The notes under the pieces were generated by a model that was not told where the DNA came from, searched no databases, and saw nothing but the letters and a program-made list of their open reading frames with translations. A stretch of 29,890 nucleotides of DNA from CAYWHE01 sp964458125 (lineage in GTDB: Bacteria > Bacteroidota > Bacteroidia > AKYH767-A > OLB10): the NCBI GenBank assembly GCA_964458125.1, contig CAYWHE010000022.1, positions 1-29,890 of the forward strand, read 5' to 3'. The translations under genes and the position numbers were made by a program. Positions 21,384 through 29,887 of this stretch are shown piece after piece; positions within the stretch are counted from its first letter, which is position 1, and every line of letters begins with the position of its first letter.

Positions 21384-22666
21384 TCCTGCTTTTTTTTGGA
21401 AAATATTTTCGACCAGTCTTTCCGGAGAGCATAACAGTAACAGCTAAACGAAATGAGCTGGGTAACCAGCAGACCAGCCAGGATACCATAGAGACCCAAA
21501 AACCGGATCACGGGATAGGCTGCCACGATGCTGAAGCAGGAACTGATAATGAAGGAGAAAAAAATCTGGCGGGTATTCTCCATGGTGCGGATGGCATAGC
21601 GGAGGGGATACCCGATGAATACGATCACGTAGATGATGCAAAAGCCCTGCAGCAGGAACCGGTAATCCAGATATTGATTCCCGTAAAAGGTCTGGATGAG
21701 GTACCTGGAAAAAATGGAAATGCAAAACAGAATACCCAGCACGGCCATTCCCATCTGGTAGGTAAAATGCTTCAGATAGCGGAGCATGGCTGAAACTCCT
21801 CCGTCCTTCATAATTGCAGCGGCTTTGGCCGGAATGGTGTTTTCCATAGCCAGGAACAGGACATGCGTGACACCGACCAGGTTCTGAGCCATTCTGGTGG
21901 CACCTATGGCTACCGGTCCCAGCAGGGCCCCGGAGGCAATAATAAAAAAGTTTCCGGAAAACCACTGCAGGATGGATGTGGCCACCAGCCATTGCGAGAA
22001 GTTCCAGTTTTCGCGAATGGCTGCACGCAGGTGCGACCAGTTAAAACGCAGTTGATTCAGGTGAAAGAGGCCGATCAGCGCAGCGTAAAGAAAAAACATG
22101 GCCGTCAGCAGCAACACCATGGATGCATCCAGTTTATGAAATAAATTAACGCTGAGCGCACTGGCCAGCAATCCGCAATAAGCTACGGCATCGATCAGCA
22201 AAGCGAGATGCATTTCTTTCATGGCAAAATAATAGCGCCTGAAGAAGTCCTGCATGAGGAAGGAAAAAACCACCAGGGGGAAGGATAGGATAATCGAATC
22301 TATATTCCATCCTTTCAGGGTATACTTGGCGGCAACCACGCCCAGGAATGCCAGGAAACCTGCACCGGCGGCAAAAATGAGTTGTTGCAGGACCAGGGCC
22401 TCCAGGTAGTTTTGTTTTTCATTGCCGTTTTTTTTCGGCCACAGGGTCTGAAGCGGAAGGATGATAAATGGCTGATGAATGCTGCTGGCAATCAGCACGC
22501 CCATCCAGGCAATGGAATAGATGCCGAAGCCGTGCACGCCCAACAGCCGGGCAATGACAATGCTGGAAATAAAGTTGAATCCGCTGACCAGCAACTGATC
22601 GGCATAAACCACTGCGGAGGAGGAATGCCTCGAAAAAAAGCGCTGGAATGATAGCGTTAAAACCAT
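21380..22666 (-). CDS. Wzx-type oligosaccharide flippase
   Basis: A protein of 428 residues, almost entirely hydrophobic helices (about 12), of the polysaccharide-transport MATE-like/MOP type. Recognisable parts are the N-terminal YADQLLVSGFNFISSIVIARLLG, the conserved central LLGPVAIGATRMAQNLVG, and later PLRYAIRTMENTRQIFFSF. It should move the undecaprenyl-diphosphate-linked repeat unit from the cytoplasmic to the periplasmic face for the polymerase. Its start overlaps the end of the co-polymerase gene by 10 bp (22657-22666), and its stop overlaps the GT4 start by 4 bp. Confidence 0.88.
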   Translation of the reverse strand: MVLTLSFQRFFSRHSSSAVVYADQLLVSGFNFISSIVIARLLGVHGFGIYSIAWMGVLIASSIHQPFIILPLQTLWPKKNGNEKQNYLEALVLQQLIFAAGAGFLAFLGVVAAKYTLKGWNIDSIILSFPLVVFSFLMQDFFRRYYFAMKEMHLALLIDAVAYCGLLASALSVNLFHKLDASMVLLLTAMFFLYAALIGLFHLNQLRFNWSHLRAAIRENWNFSQWLVATSILQWFSGNFFIIASGALLGPVAIGATRMAQNLVGVTHVLFLAMENTIPAKAAAIMKDGGVSAMLRYLKHFTYQMGMAVLGILFCISIFSRYLIQTFYGNQYLDYRFLLQGFCIIYVIVFIGYPLRYAIRTMENTRQIFFSFIISSCFSIVAAYPVIRFLGLYGILAGLLVTQLISFSCYCYALRKDWSKIFSKKKQE

Positions 22667-24972
22667 AAATGCATTTTCTTAAGAAACACCTTCACCTGCG
22701 GTCCTAAATCATGATGCCGGTCACGGAACCTGGATGCAGGATGATAACCCGAATAGTTTCTTTTCTCCGTGATGTTGTTCAGGACGTGATACACTTCCGT
22801 CAACCGGTATTCTTCCTTGATCAGTTCGGCATTGTTCAACAGGATGTTCCTGGTTGAATTGGCCCTGACCACATAAAGGTTCACATCACTCAGTTTCATC
22901 AGCGGAATGGCATCCATGTATTTTCCTGATTCAGGCGTGTCAAAAATAACTACGTCATAATGGTGCCGGAGTTCCTGCAGGATTTCCTTCGTTTTATTTG
23001 AGGTCATCAAGGTGCCGATGCCGGCTTTAAGCCTGCCTGCATGAATCATGTCCAGGTTCGGATAGGATGTGATGCTGATGACCTCATGCAGCCCGGTTTG
23101 ATTCGAGAACACATCCGCTATACCCTGTTCATTGCGCACATGAAAGATATCCTGCATCTTCGGATCATAAGCATTCATGTCCAGCACAATCACCTTCATA
23201 TCCATGGCGGCAAACTCCTTGGCCAGGTTGGAAGCGATAAAAGTCTTACCCTCCCCTTTAACAGTAGAGGTTACCGTTATAAAGAGATTCTTGCGGGATT
23301 CAAACAATAATAAAAGTTTCGTGGTCAGCATGGCAAACTGTTCATGCCGGCCCTCCTCCCGTTTGATACGCTCAATGTTTCCCATGAAAGGAATCGTACT
23401 CACTTTTTCAAGCTCTTCCCTGGTGGAAATATCCGATTTGATGAAGGAACGGAGATAGGCCAGTACCGTGCCGCTGATCAGCCCGAGGAATACGGCTAAT
23501 CCCAGGATCATCCGGGGATGCGGAAAACTCGGTGATCTCGGCATAACGGCTTCCTCCAGGATATGATTAAAGGAAACCTGCACCGAACGTGCGATGATGG
23601 CCTCCGTCCGTTTCTCCAGCAGAAAATTGTAAACCTTCTCGTTCAGGAAAAAATTCCTGTTCAACGTCTGTAAATTACTCTCTTTTTCCGGGATCGAACT
23701 CATGCCGGCCCTGTTCTCCGCAATGGATGAATTGATTTCCTCCATTTTAATCATCAGCTTTTTTCTGGTATTCAGCACGCTGCCGGCAATATATTTTTTC
23801 TGTTCTTCAATGCTGTTGTTCAGTGCGATGATCCGGCTGTCCTCCTCCGTATATTTCAAAAGCAGGTTCGCGCGTTCACGGTAATTCTGGTTCAGCGATG
23901 ACACCGCCTCTGTGAAAAGAGGATCCATAACTGTCTGGAATTCAGGAGCAGTTTCCGGCAACTCCCTGTTTTTTCTCAGGTATTCATTCATGTTGTCCAG
24001 CATCGCCAGATCCATGTTGATCTGCACCTTCTGTATCTCAAGCTGGCCAATGGTTTTCAGCGTGGCATCGGTTTCCTGGGTGAGGTTCACTATACCATGG
24101 TCATGCTTGTATTGTTCGATGTCATCCTGTGCCCTCGTCAACTCCTCGGCAACTTTATCGATTTGTGCATTCACAAAATTGACGGTCTGGGAAGCGGCAT
24201 CTGTCTTGTTCCGGATCCCTTCTTCAATATAAGTTTGAGCGACCGCATTCACCATCCGCAGCGCTTTCTCAGGCACCGCATGCTGATAGTAGATTCTGAT
24301 AATGCTGATATCCTTGTCTATGGCCTTGACTACATAGTCTTTGGTCATCAGCCTGTTGGCCAGCGCTGTCCGGGAATATATACTGAACTGGAAATTACCG
24401 TTGTCCAGGGAATGAGGTTTCCGTTTCAGGAAGGAATCGTCTTTCTTAACCACCAGGTTCAGCTTGCTGTCATATATCTCTTCGCCGAACTTGCCGTCAA
24501 TCACCTTCATGTTTTCACCGGTACCGTGGATCAGGCGAAATTGATTCCCCCCCCTGAATTCAAGCTGGTAGGTCCGTGAATAAAATGCAGAATCCTTGAT
24601 CGTATAGGCAACCTGTATGGGAAGGTCATGATAAACTTCCATGGTTTTAAAGTTCCCAACCCGGTAATATTCTACGTTAAAATCCAGTTTGTCCAGCGCC
24701 TTTTCAAATAGATAACGGGATTTCAGCACCTCCACTTCCGTTGGAATTTTATTGTTGATTTTGAAAACATCGAAATCCTTATACAGGTTGGTATTGGTCA
24801 GGCCCGACTGTGCATCATCTATTTTAATGGAGGCGTTGGCCTGGTATAAAGGGGTGGCCAGGAACAGGAAACGAATGGCCAGAAGGGTGGCCAGCAGGAT
24901 GCATGCAGCAGGATAATACCATCTTTTTTTCAGGGGCAGCAGGATGCTGCTGAAGTGATCTTTGTTGTTCAT
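22657..24972 (-). CDS. Wzc-like polysaccharide co-polymerase with degenerate BY-kinase domain
   Basis: A protein of 771 residues: membrane segment 1 (about 20-40), a periplasmic Wzz region with coiled coils (about 255-450), the PRSPSFPHPR segment before membrane segment 2 (about 488-508), then a cytoplasmic BY-kinase-like domain. Walker A is STVKGEGKT (569-577), which lacks the usual Pro. Walker A' is VLDMNAYDP (596-604), with Asn for the second Asp and no Arg. Walker B is IFDTPE (676-681), with Glu in place of the second Pro. The C-terminal tail has only two tyrosines (740, 743) rather than a cluster. It should set polymer length and couple synthesis to the Wza-like exporter. Kinase activity is doubtful, although nucleotide binding may remain. 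Confidence 0.9.
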   Translation of the reverse strand: MNNKDHFSSILLPLKKRWYYPAACILLATLLAIRFLFLATPLYQANASIKIDDAQSGLTNTNLYKDFDVFKINNKIPTEVEVLKSRYLFEKALDKLDFNVEYYRVGNFKTMEVYHDLPIQVAYTIKDSAFYSRTYQLEFRGGNQFRLIHGTGENMKVIDGKFGEEIYDSKLNLVVKKDDSFLKRKPHSLDNGNFQFSIYSRTALANRLMTKDYVVKAIDKDISIIRIYYQHAVPEKALRMVNAVAQTYIEEGIRNKTDAASQTVNFVNAQIDKVAEELTRAQDDIEQYKHDHGIVNLTQETDATLKTIGQLEIQKVQINMDLAMLDNMNEYLRKNRELPETAPEFQTVMDPLFTEAVSSLNQNYRERANLLLKYTEEDSRIIALNNSIEEQKKYIAGSVLNTRKKLMIKMEEINSSIAENRAGMSSIPEKESNLQTLNRNFFLNEKVYNFLLEKRTEAIIARSVQVSFNHILEEAVMPRSPSFPHPRMILGLAVFLGLISGTVLAYLRSFIKSDISTREELEKVSTIPFMGNIERIKREEGRHEQFAMLTTKLLLLFESRKNLFITVTSTVKGEGKTFIASNLAKEFAAMDMKVIVLDMNAYDPKMQDIFHVRNEQGIADVFSNQTGLHEVISITSYPNLDMIHAGRLKAGIGTLMTSNKTKEILQELRHHYDVVIFDTPESGKYMDAIPLMKLSDVNLYVVRANSTRNILLNNAELIKEEYRLTEVYHVLNNITEKRNYSGYHPASRFRDRHHDLGPQVKVFLKKMHLWF

Positions 24973-24974
24973 GC

Positions 24975-25766
24975 TTATTTGGTAGCTACGGTAAATATTA
25001 AAACAATGGCTGTGATCAGGCTGGCAATGGGAATCAGTTTTGATGTGAACCGGTCCGTGCTCTTTCCGGCAGTGGGAGGAACATACACCACGTCACCGGT
25101 CCTGATCATGGCATCTGCAGAAGCCAGGCTGTATACGTTCGTATAGTCCACCAGTATTTCTTTGGGCTGTTCGGTGCCGCGGATGATTTTAATTCTCGTG
25201 GTTTTTGCGAAGTCCGTGAATCCTTCTGCTTTTCCGAGCAGGTCGACCAGCTTGATGTTGTCCGAGCTGAAGGCATAACTGCCTGGTTTGCGTACTTCCC
25301 CCAGGATGGTTACCTGCTTGTTGATCACGCGGAGGTTGATGACCGGGTGCTGAATGAATTTACTGTAGATTTTTTCCAGGTATAGGGTGCCTTCCCTGAC
25401 CGTCAGTCCGGCCAGTTTAACCGGGCCAACCTGTGGCAAATTAATTTCCCCCTGCTGATCAACAGCCAGCCATTTGCCATTTTCTTCCAACAGGCTGTAT
25501 ATGCTGTGTACGGAACCTATGCTGATGTCTTCATGCTCCCAGATGCTGACTGTTATTTTATCATCCACGGAAATGGGTCGCTCGTAAAGGGTTTGACTGC
25601 TGTCCTCACCGCCTGACCCGGAATATGACTTTTGTGCCGCAGCCGAATCGCTGCGTTGAAAAAGCACATACCTTCCGCAGGAGCTTAAGACAACCAGGAA
25701 TAACAGAGCCTGCAGGCGCAGGCAGCGGATACGGACAGGCTTGGTATGGACTTCTTTATTTTTCAT
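24975..25766 (-). CDS. Wza-like polysaccharide export lipoprotein
   Basis: A protein of 263 residues from ATG 25766. The frame extends to ATG 25784, but MKNKEVHTKPVRIR gives a normal lipoprotein signal ending VVLSSC (Cys30). A Poly_export domain follows (ISVDDKITVSIWEHEDISIG, then AVDQQGEINLPQVGPVKLAGLT). An SLBB domain comes next (VTILGEVRKPGSYAFSSDNIKLVDLLGKAEGF). A final hydrophobic helix, IPIASLITAIVLIFTVATK, is common in Bacteroidota homologues. It should form the outer-membrane channel for the polymer. It is the first gene of the cluster and ends 2 bp before the co-polymerase start. No convincing promoter was found upstream. Confidence 0.9.
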   Translation of the reverse strand: MKNKEVHTKPVRIRCLRLQALLFLVVLSSCGRYVLFQRSDSAAAQKSYSGSGGEDSSQTLYERPISVDDKITVSIWEHEDISIGSVHSIYSLLEENGKWLAVDQQGEINLPQVGPVKLAGLTVREGTLYLEKIYSKFIQHPVINLRVINKQVTILGEVRKPGSYAFSSDNIKLVDLLGKAEGFTDFAKTTRIKIIRGTEQPKEILVDYTNVYSLASADAMIRTGDVVYVPPTAGKSTDRFTSKLIPIASLITAIVLIFTVATK

Positions 25767-26057
25767 GATAAGCGGATTGGTCACAGAATCCCCCGAATGG
25801 TTTATACTGTTAGATCACTCTTACCGGAAAACTGTAAGTTTTGTTACGGTTTTGATGAAATTCAGCCAAAGGGTAAATGGCCGGCTTTCAGATGGCGCCG
25901 AATATCCATCCGGCAGGTCCCGGCTGGATCTTTCCCCGGTACCGTGTCTGGCATGAATGATCCGGGGGGAATTTTTGAAAACAATAGCCTGGGCTTATCC
26001 ATTCCAGCCTTTTCCGCACTCCTTTTTTTTATACCTTTGCTGCAAATTTTTATCTTT
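25767..26057. other. Divergent intergenic region between the Wza-like and persulfide dioxygenase genes
   Basis: About 290 bp without a gene. The open frame running into 26058 from 25746 looks non-coding before the ATG. A small hairpin, AAAACT-GTA-AGTTTT (25828-25842), flanked by ACCG (25823-25826) and CGGT (25847-25850), lies in the probable leader of the polysaccharide operon. A minus-strand -7-like TACCCTTTG (25867-25875) has three rather than two bases between TA and TTTG. The plus-strand promoter is listed separately. Confidence 0.4.
26032..26040 (+). promoter_or_regulatory. Bacteroidota -7 element for the persulfide dioxygenase operon
   Basis: TACCTTTGC is a full match to TAnnTTTG(C). 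Transcription would start near 26047, about 11 nt before ATG 26058. That rules out the longer upstream reading frame as the protein start. No clear TTTG -33 box is present; the upstream sequence is pyrimidine-rich (26009-26030). Confidence 0.6.
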
Positions 26058-27446
26058 ATGTTTATTAAACAACTCTATACGAATTGTCTCGCAGAGGCAG
26101 CTTACTATATTGAATCGGAGGGTGAAGCTGCCGTGATCGACCCTATACGGGAAACGGACCCCTACCTGGCACTTGCCGCTGAAAGAAGCGCAAGAATCAA
26201 ATATGTTTTTGAAACGCACTTTCATGCGGACTTTGTATCCGGTCATATCGACCTCGCCAGGAAGACTGGTGCGTCCATTGTTTACGGTCCTCGGGCCGAA
26301 ACCGGTTATGAAGTGGTACATGCCTCGGACGGGCAGGAATTTAAAATCGGCAAGCTGACGCTGAAGGTATTGCATACGCCCGGACATACGCTGGAGTCAT
26401 CCTGTTACCTGCTGTTTGATGAGCACAGCAAGATGCACAGCCTGTTTTCAGGTGATACGCTTTTTGTCGGTGATGTGGGCCGTCCTGATCTGCTGGACGG
26501 GGTCATGTCCAAGGAAGAACTCGCGGCCATGATGTTTGAATCCCTGAACACTAAAATTAAAACCTTGCCTGATGAAATCCTGGTGTATCCCGCCCATGGA
26601 CCGGGTTCTGCATGTGGAAAAAATATCGGTAAGGAGACCTGGAGCACGATCGGGCATCAGAAAAAAACCAATTATGCCCTTATCGAACAGGATAAGGACA
26701 GGTTTATCGATTCCCTGATCACCGGGCTGACCCCTCCTCCCATGTATTTCTTCGAAGATGCACGCATCAATAAATCCGGATACGAAGATGTGGATGCTGT
26801 GGTAAAACGGAACCGGAAATCCCTTTCCGTCAAAGAGGCGGAGCAGTTGCTGGAAAAGGGGGCCCTCCTGCTTGATACCCGTATAGCCGATGATTATATG
26901 ACAGCATCTGTCCACGGCTCCCTTAACATCGGGTTGAATGGCAGTTTTGCCGGCTGGGTGGGAACACTCATTCATATAGAGCAACCGTTAGTATTGCTCA
27001 CTCAACCGGGCAAGGAATATGAAAGCATTCTCCGCCTGGCGAGGGTAGGTTATGAAAATGTGGCCGGTTACCTGGAAGGCGGTATCAAAGCCTGGCAGGA
27101 AGCCGGGAAAAGGGTGCAGGCCATCTCTTCGATTGAACCCGGGGACCTGGTTGACATTCAGAAGCATCAGCAAGGACAGATTCTCGATGTCAGGAAGGAA
27201 ACCGAATACGAAGACGGGCATGTGAAAAATGCAATTAATATTCCGCTCAGCGAATTACAGGCATCGCTTGACTTACTCGACAAACAGACACCCTATTTTG
27301 TGCATTGTGCCGGTGGTTACCGCTCGATGGTTGCCTCATCCATCCTGAAAGCTAACGGGTTTACCAATATCACCAACGTCCGGGGCGGTTATTCCTGTTT
27401 TCTCGATTGCGGGTTGCCTCTGGAACTGCCTCAAAACGCCGGATAG
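26058..27446 (+). CDS. CstB-like persulfide dioxygenase with two rhodanese domains
   Basis: A protein of 462 residues from ATG 26058, chosen because the -7 element lies just upstream and the sequence before it is not protein-like. Residues 1 to about 230 are a metallo-beta-lactamase fold of the ETHE1/persulfide-dioxygenase type: THFHADFVSGH (His54, His56, Asp58, His63), HTPGH (His110), FSGDTLFVGDVGRPDLL (Asp133) and YPAHGPGSACG (His180). The first rhodanese-like domain (about 255-355) has no active-site Cys (LLTQPGKEYES). The second (about 362-460) has Cys417 in VHCAGGYRSM. This order matches CstB, which oxidises low-molecular-weight persulfides and forms thiosulfate. The role is cytoplasmic sulfide/persulfide detoxification. 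A thioredoxin gene follows after 7 bp. Confidence 0.9.
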   Translation: MFIKQLYTNCLAEAAYYIESEGEAAVIDPIRETDPYLALAAERSARIKYVFETHFHADFVSGHIDLARKTGASIVYGPRAETGYEVVHASDGQEFKIGKLTLKVLHTPGHTLESSCYLLFDEHSKMHSLFSGDTLFVGDVGRPDLLDGVMSKEELAAMMFESLNTKIKTLPDEILVYPAHGPGSACGKNIGKETWSTIGHQKKTNYALIEQDKDRFIDSLITGLTPPPMYFFEDARINKSGYEDVDAVVKRNRKSLSVKEAEQLLEKGALLLDTRIADDYMTASVHGSLNIGLNGSFAGWVGTLIHIEQPLVLLTQPGKEYESILRLARVGYENVAGYLEGGIKAWQEAGKRVQAISSIEPGDLVDIQKHQQGQILDVRKETEYEDGHVKNAINIPLSELQASLDLLDKQTPYFVHCAGGYRSMVASSILKANGFTNITNVRGGYSCFLDCGLPLELPQNAG

Positions 27447-27453
27447 AATTTTA

Positions 27454-27765
27454 ATGACCCCCGATGTATTCGAAAAAATAATTGCAGGTACCAAACCTGT
27501 ACTGGTTGATTTTTATGCCGACTGGTGCGAACCCTGCAAATGGCTGGAACCCGTCATGGATGAAGTGAACAGCCTGGTGAAGGACAGGGCTTACACCCTG
27601 AAAGTGAATATCGATCAGCACCCGGAATTAAAAACCAGATACGGCATACAGGGCATCCCCGTATTGATCATTTTTAAAGACGGGGAACCGCAATGGCGCA
27701 TGAACGGTTTTACATACGCCAAAGACCTGAGCCACCGGCTCCTGAGTTATGCTGCAGGATCCTGA
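27454..27765 (+). CDS. Thioredoxin with WCEPC active site
   Basis: A protein of 103 residues, the normal size of a single thioredoxin. The active site is FYADWCEPCKWLEPVM, with Glu where classical thioredoxins have Gly (WCGPC), followed by IQGIPVLIIFKDG with the cis-Pro. There is no signal peptide, so it is cytoplasmic. It lies 7 bp after the persulfide dioxygenase and is surely co-transcribed; a plausible job is reducing persulfides or disulfides made during sulfur handling by its neighbour. The Glu should alter redox potential or partner choice. Its stop codon forms one arm of a small hairpin shared with the convergent gene. Confidence 0.92.
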   Translation: MTPDVFEKIIAGTKPVLVDFYADWCEPCKWLEPVMDEVNSLVKDRAYTLKVNIDQHPELKTRYGIQGIPVLIIFKDGEPQWRMNGFTYAKDLSHRLLSYAAGS

Positions 27766-27774
27766 GGGATCAGG
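27761..27774. terminator. Small symmetric hairpin at convergent stop codons
   Basis: CCTGA (27761-27765) pairs with TCAGG (27770-27774) around a GGGA loop. The TGA of the thioredoxin is in one arm and the TGA of the minus-strand gene is in the other. Only 4 bp separate the genes. The stem is short, and there is no T-run on the plus side (TCTTA), so terminator activity is uncertain. Confidence 0.3.
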
Positions 27775-29620
27775 GTCTTATAAATTTTTCACGGCTGATG
27801 ATACCGCTTTTATCACCGGAAAGTATCAGGAAATAATGCCCGGAGGGAAGCCCGGAAACCAGGAAGGAAAATTCATTTTCGCCTTCACTCACAGCGCCAT
27901 GGTACAGTGTTTTAACCAGCCTGCCATTCATGTCGATCACTTCAAACCGGAGTTCCTGCCCGGCCGGGTTAGTAAATTTCAGTACAAACCGCCCGGCAAC
28001 CGGGTTGGGATAGAGCATTGAAAATTCTGATTTGTCACCGGCCTCGGATATTGCAGCAGCCGTGGTGGATGATAGTTCCGCAATCCATGTTCTTGTAGTG
28101 TGATTGGTAAGGCCATATCCTCCCGACATCCAGACGATGCCCGGTTCATTGTATTTCCGCTGGTTTCCGGTATAGTCTCCCCACCGCTCCAGGCCTGTAA
28201 GCATATTGACGTATCCGATACCGGCCTTGACCGTGGTAATGGGAGAGTATTGAATACCGTCAAACAGGATGGCTCCCGATCCCGGGAAAACGGAGGAGGA
28301 AGACTGCTGCAGACCAATGATGCAGGTATCGCTGCTTGCCGAGACGCCGGCAAAGGAAATATTGGGATAGGCCAGATCCATGGCGGGATCGGCATATACG
28401 AAGGTGTTGATAACGGCACCTGGTCCCGGGCTGCTGATGATGCCATGGTAGATGGCGTCATTGCCGGTGACGGTGTCGAGCGTGTTCGCGACAAACTGTA
28501 TTTTTCCGTTTTCTTCATAAGCACCCAGCACCCGGGCATCGTTTACGGCCAGTTTGTCGGTAAAAGGCTGATCGGCATCAACGGGCATGTGGTAGGAGTT
28601 GGTTGCCCTGGCAAAGTCAACCAGTACCTGCTGCCCGGGAGCATTGGCCGTATCCGTCACTGTTACCATAAAAATAGTATCGTTGGAAGGAGAAAAGTTC
28701 CGGTTCGATAAAAAAGTCATGGAAGGGCCGTACAACTGGCTTCCACCCTTGGCCGGGCATAAATTACGTATAGGTTCTCCGTTAAACTGGATGTTGTGAT
28801 GGAGTGTGGCGTTCAGCGTATCCCCGTTGTATCCCCGTGCTTTATTCAGCTGCCAGATGATGGATTCATTGAATCCGGTCTGCCAGCTGGAGTCGTTGTA
28901 AAGCAGGTTGCCGGTGATGAAAACTTCCTGCTGGGTCAGGGCCATCATCGGGAAATCGGTCCATAGCGTGTTGTTCAGCGGGTTGCCGGGAAGAGAATAG
29001 AAATTCCAGGCTCCCGTGCTGGAGTCGGTTTGCGAAAACCCGACAATCACATGGCTGGTGGAATCCAGGAAACCGTTCAGACATACGAGGATGAAGCGGC
29101 CGGCCTGGGGATCATACATGACCTTTGGATCGAACTCCTCGTTCTGGAGCCCAAGCGCTGTCATGATGGTATGCAGGTTAAAGGATCCGTAAACCAGGCC
29201 CGTGTTCAGGTTGGTGGACCAGATGGTGGTGTTGGTGACCGAACATACAATGCCGTTATCGGAAATGGCCATGTCGTTGTCGTTGGGTACAAAGAAATTG
29301 AAGGAATTGCCGATAAAATTACGGAGCAGGCCCGGTGGCGTGGCCTGGGCGGTCTGTTCCATCCTGGCCAGCTGCCGTTTGGCCCGGTAAAGGGCCGTGA
29401 GGCTGTCCTTGATCTGCTGCTTCACCGATTCTTCAATGCCGGCATGAGGTATGGGTAAAATCCTGTATTGAAGGGAAGGGCTCCAGGTGTCCAGCCTGGG
29501 ATCCAGCACCAGCGTGGCTTTTTTAGGAACGGAATAAACCGAGGTCTGGCTCCCCGTCTGCGCCATGGAGGTTAAGGCAATACAAAGAAGAAGAATAAGC
29601 AGAAAATTGGTTTTTTTCAT
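27770..29620 (-). CDS. Secreted protein with type A T9SS sorting domain
   Basis: A protein of 616 residues from ATG 29620. The open frame reaches ATG 29641, but a -7 element covers that point, and MKKTNFLLILLLCIALTSMAQ is a normal signal peptide. The last ~75 residues (FSMLYPNPVAGRFVLKF, LRFEVIDMNGRLVKTLY, LPSGHYFLILSG) are the type A Por_Secre_tail domain, directing export through the T9SS and surface anchoring or release. The middle (about 30-530) is rich in beta strands. It has a GNSFNFFVPNDNDMAISDNGIV segment and repeated FVADT/ILVCLNG-like strands, perhaps a propeller. No catalytic motif was recognised. It is monocistronic and convergent with the thioredoxin. Confidence 0.85.
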   Translation of the reverse strand: MKKTNFLLILLLCIALTSMAQTGSQTSVYSVPKKATLVLDPRLDTWSPSLQYRILPIPHAGIEESVKQQIKDSLTALYRAKRQLARMEQTAQATPPGLLRNFIGNSFNFFVPNDNDMAISDNGIVCSVTNTTIWSTNLNTGLVYGSFNLHTIMTALGLQNEEFDPKVMYDPQAGRFILVCLNGFLDSTSHVIVGFSQTDSSTGAWNFYSLPGNPLNNTLWTDFPMMALTQQEVFITGNLLYNDSSWQTGFNESIIWQLNKARGYNGDTLNATLHHNIQFNGEPIRNLCPAKGGSQLYGPSMTFLSNRNFSPSNDTIFMVTVTDTANAPGQQVLVDFARATNSYHMPVDADQPFTDKLAVNDARVLGAYEENGKIQFVANTLDTVTGNDAIYHGIISSPGPGAVINTFVYADPAMDLAYPNISFAGVSASSDTCIIGLQQSSSSVFPGSGAILFDGIQYSPITTVKAGIGYVNMLTGLERWGDYTGNQRKYNEPGIVWMSGGYGLTNHTTRTWIAELSSTTAAAISEAGDKSEFSMLYPNPVAGRFVLKFTNPAGQELRFEVIDMNGRLVKTLYHGAVSEGENEFSFLVSGLPSGHYFLILSGDKSGIISREKFIRP

Positions 29621-29638
29621 GGTTTCAGAATCATGAAT

Positions 29639-29668
29639 CAAAAGTAATCATTTTTTTAATTCCTGAAA
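29639..29668 (-). promoter_or_regulatory. Promoter of the type A T9SS protein gene
   Basis: On the minus strand, TACTTTTG (29646 down to 29639) matches TAnnTTTG exactly. TTTC (29668-29665), 18 bp upstream, is a weak -33 box. Transcription would start near 29632, about 12 nt before ATG 29620. This supports the shorter protein start. Confidence 0.55.
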
Positions 29669-29713
29669 CCCGATTTTTGCTTCAGCTGCTGCCTCCATCC
29701 AAACCGCGGGCAG

Positions 29714-29887
29714 ATGGTATTTACGTTTTGGATATACCTTTTGCCGCATGGCCGTGATTTTATAAGCGGATCTGACGTCAATGAAGGAGCGATTATAGAA
29801 TTAATATTACCGGATGAATTCCAAATGATACCTGTTGGATGGATAAAGTCACATTCCCGTGAAAAAATGCTCGAATATTCAGGGTGA
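29714..29887 (+). CDS. Possible 57-residue ORF or gene remnant
   Basis: ATG 29714 to TGA 29885-29887. The N-terminal part is hydrophobic (VFTFWIYLLP). The C-terminal part looks protein-like: DVNEGAIIELILPDEFQ then MIPVGWIKSHSREKMLEY. No family was recognised. There is no ribosome-binding site or clear -7 element immediately upstream. It may be a real small protein, the tail of a decayed gene, or chance. Apart from this ORF and the minus-strand promoter, nothing else was seen in 29642-29890. Confidence 0.25.
   Translation: MVFTFWIYLLPHGRDFISGSDVNEGAIIELILPDEFQMIPVGWIKSHSREKMLEYSG

Noticed and set aside
25746..26057. 104-residue N-terminal extension of the persulfide dioxygenase
   Set aside because: The sequence is not protein-like, it overlaps the divergent promoter region, and a full -7 element lies just before ATG 26058.
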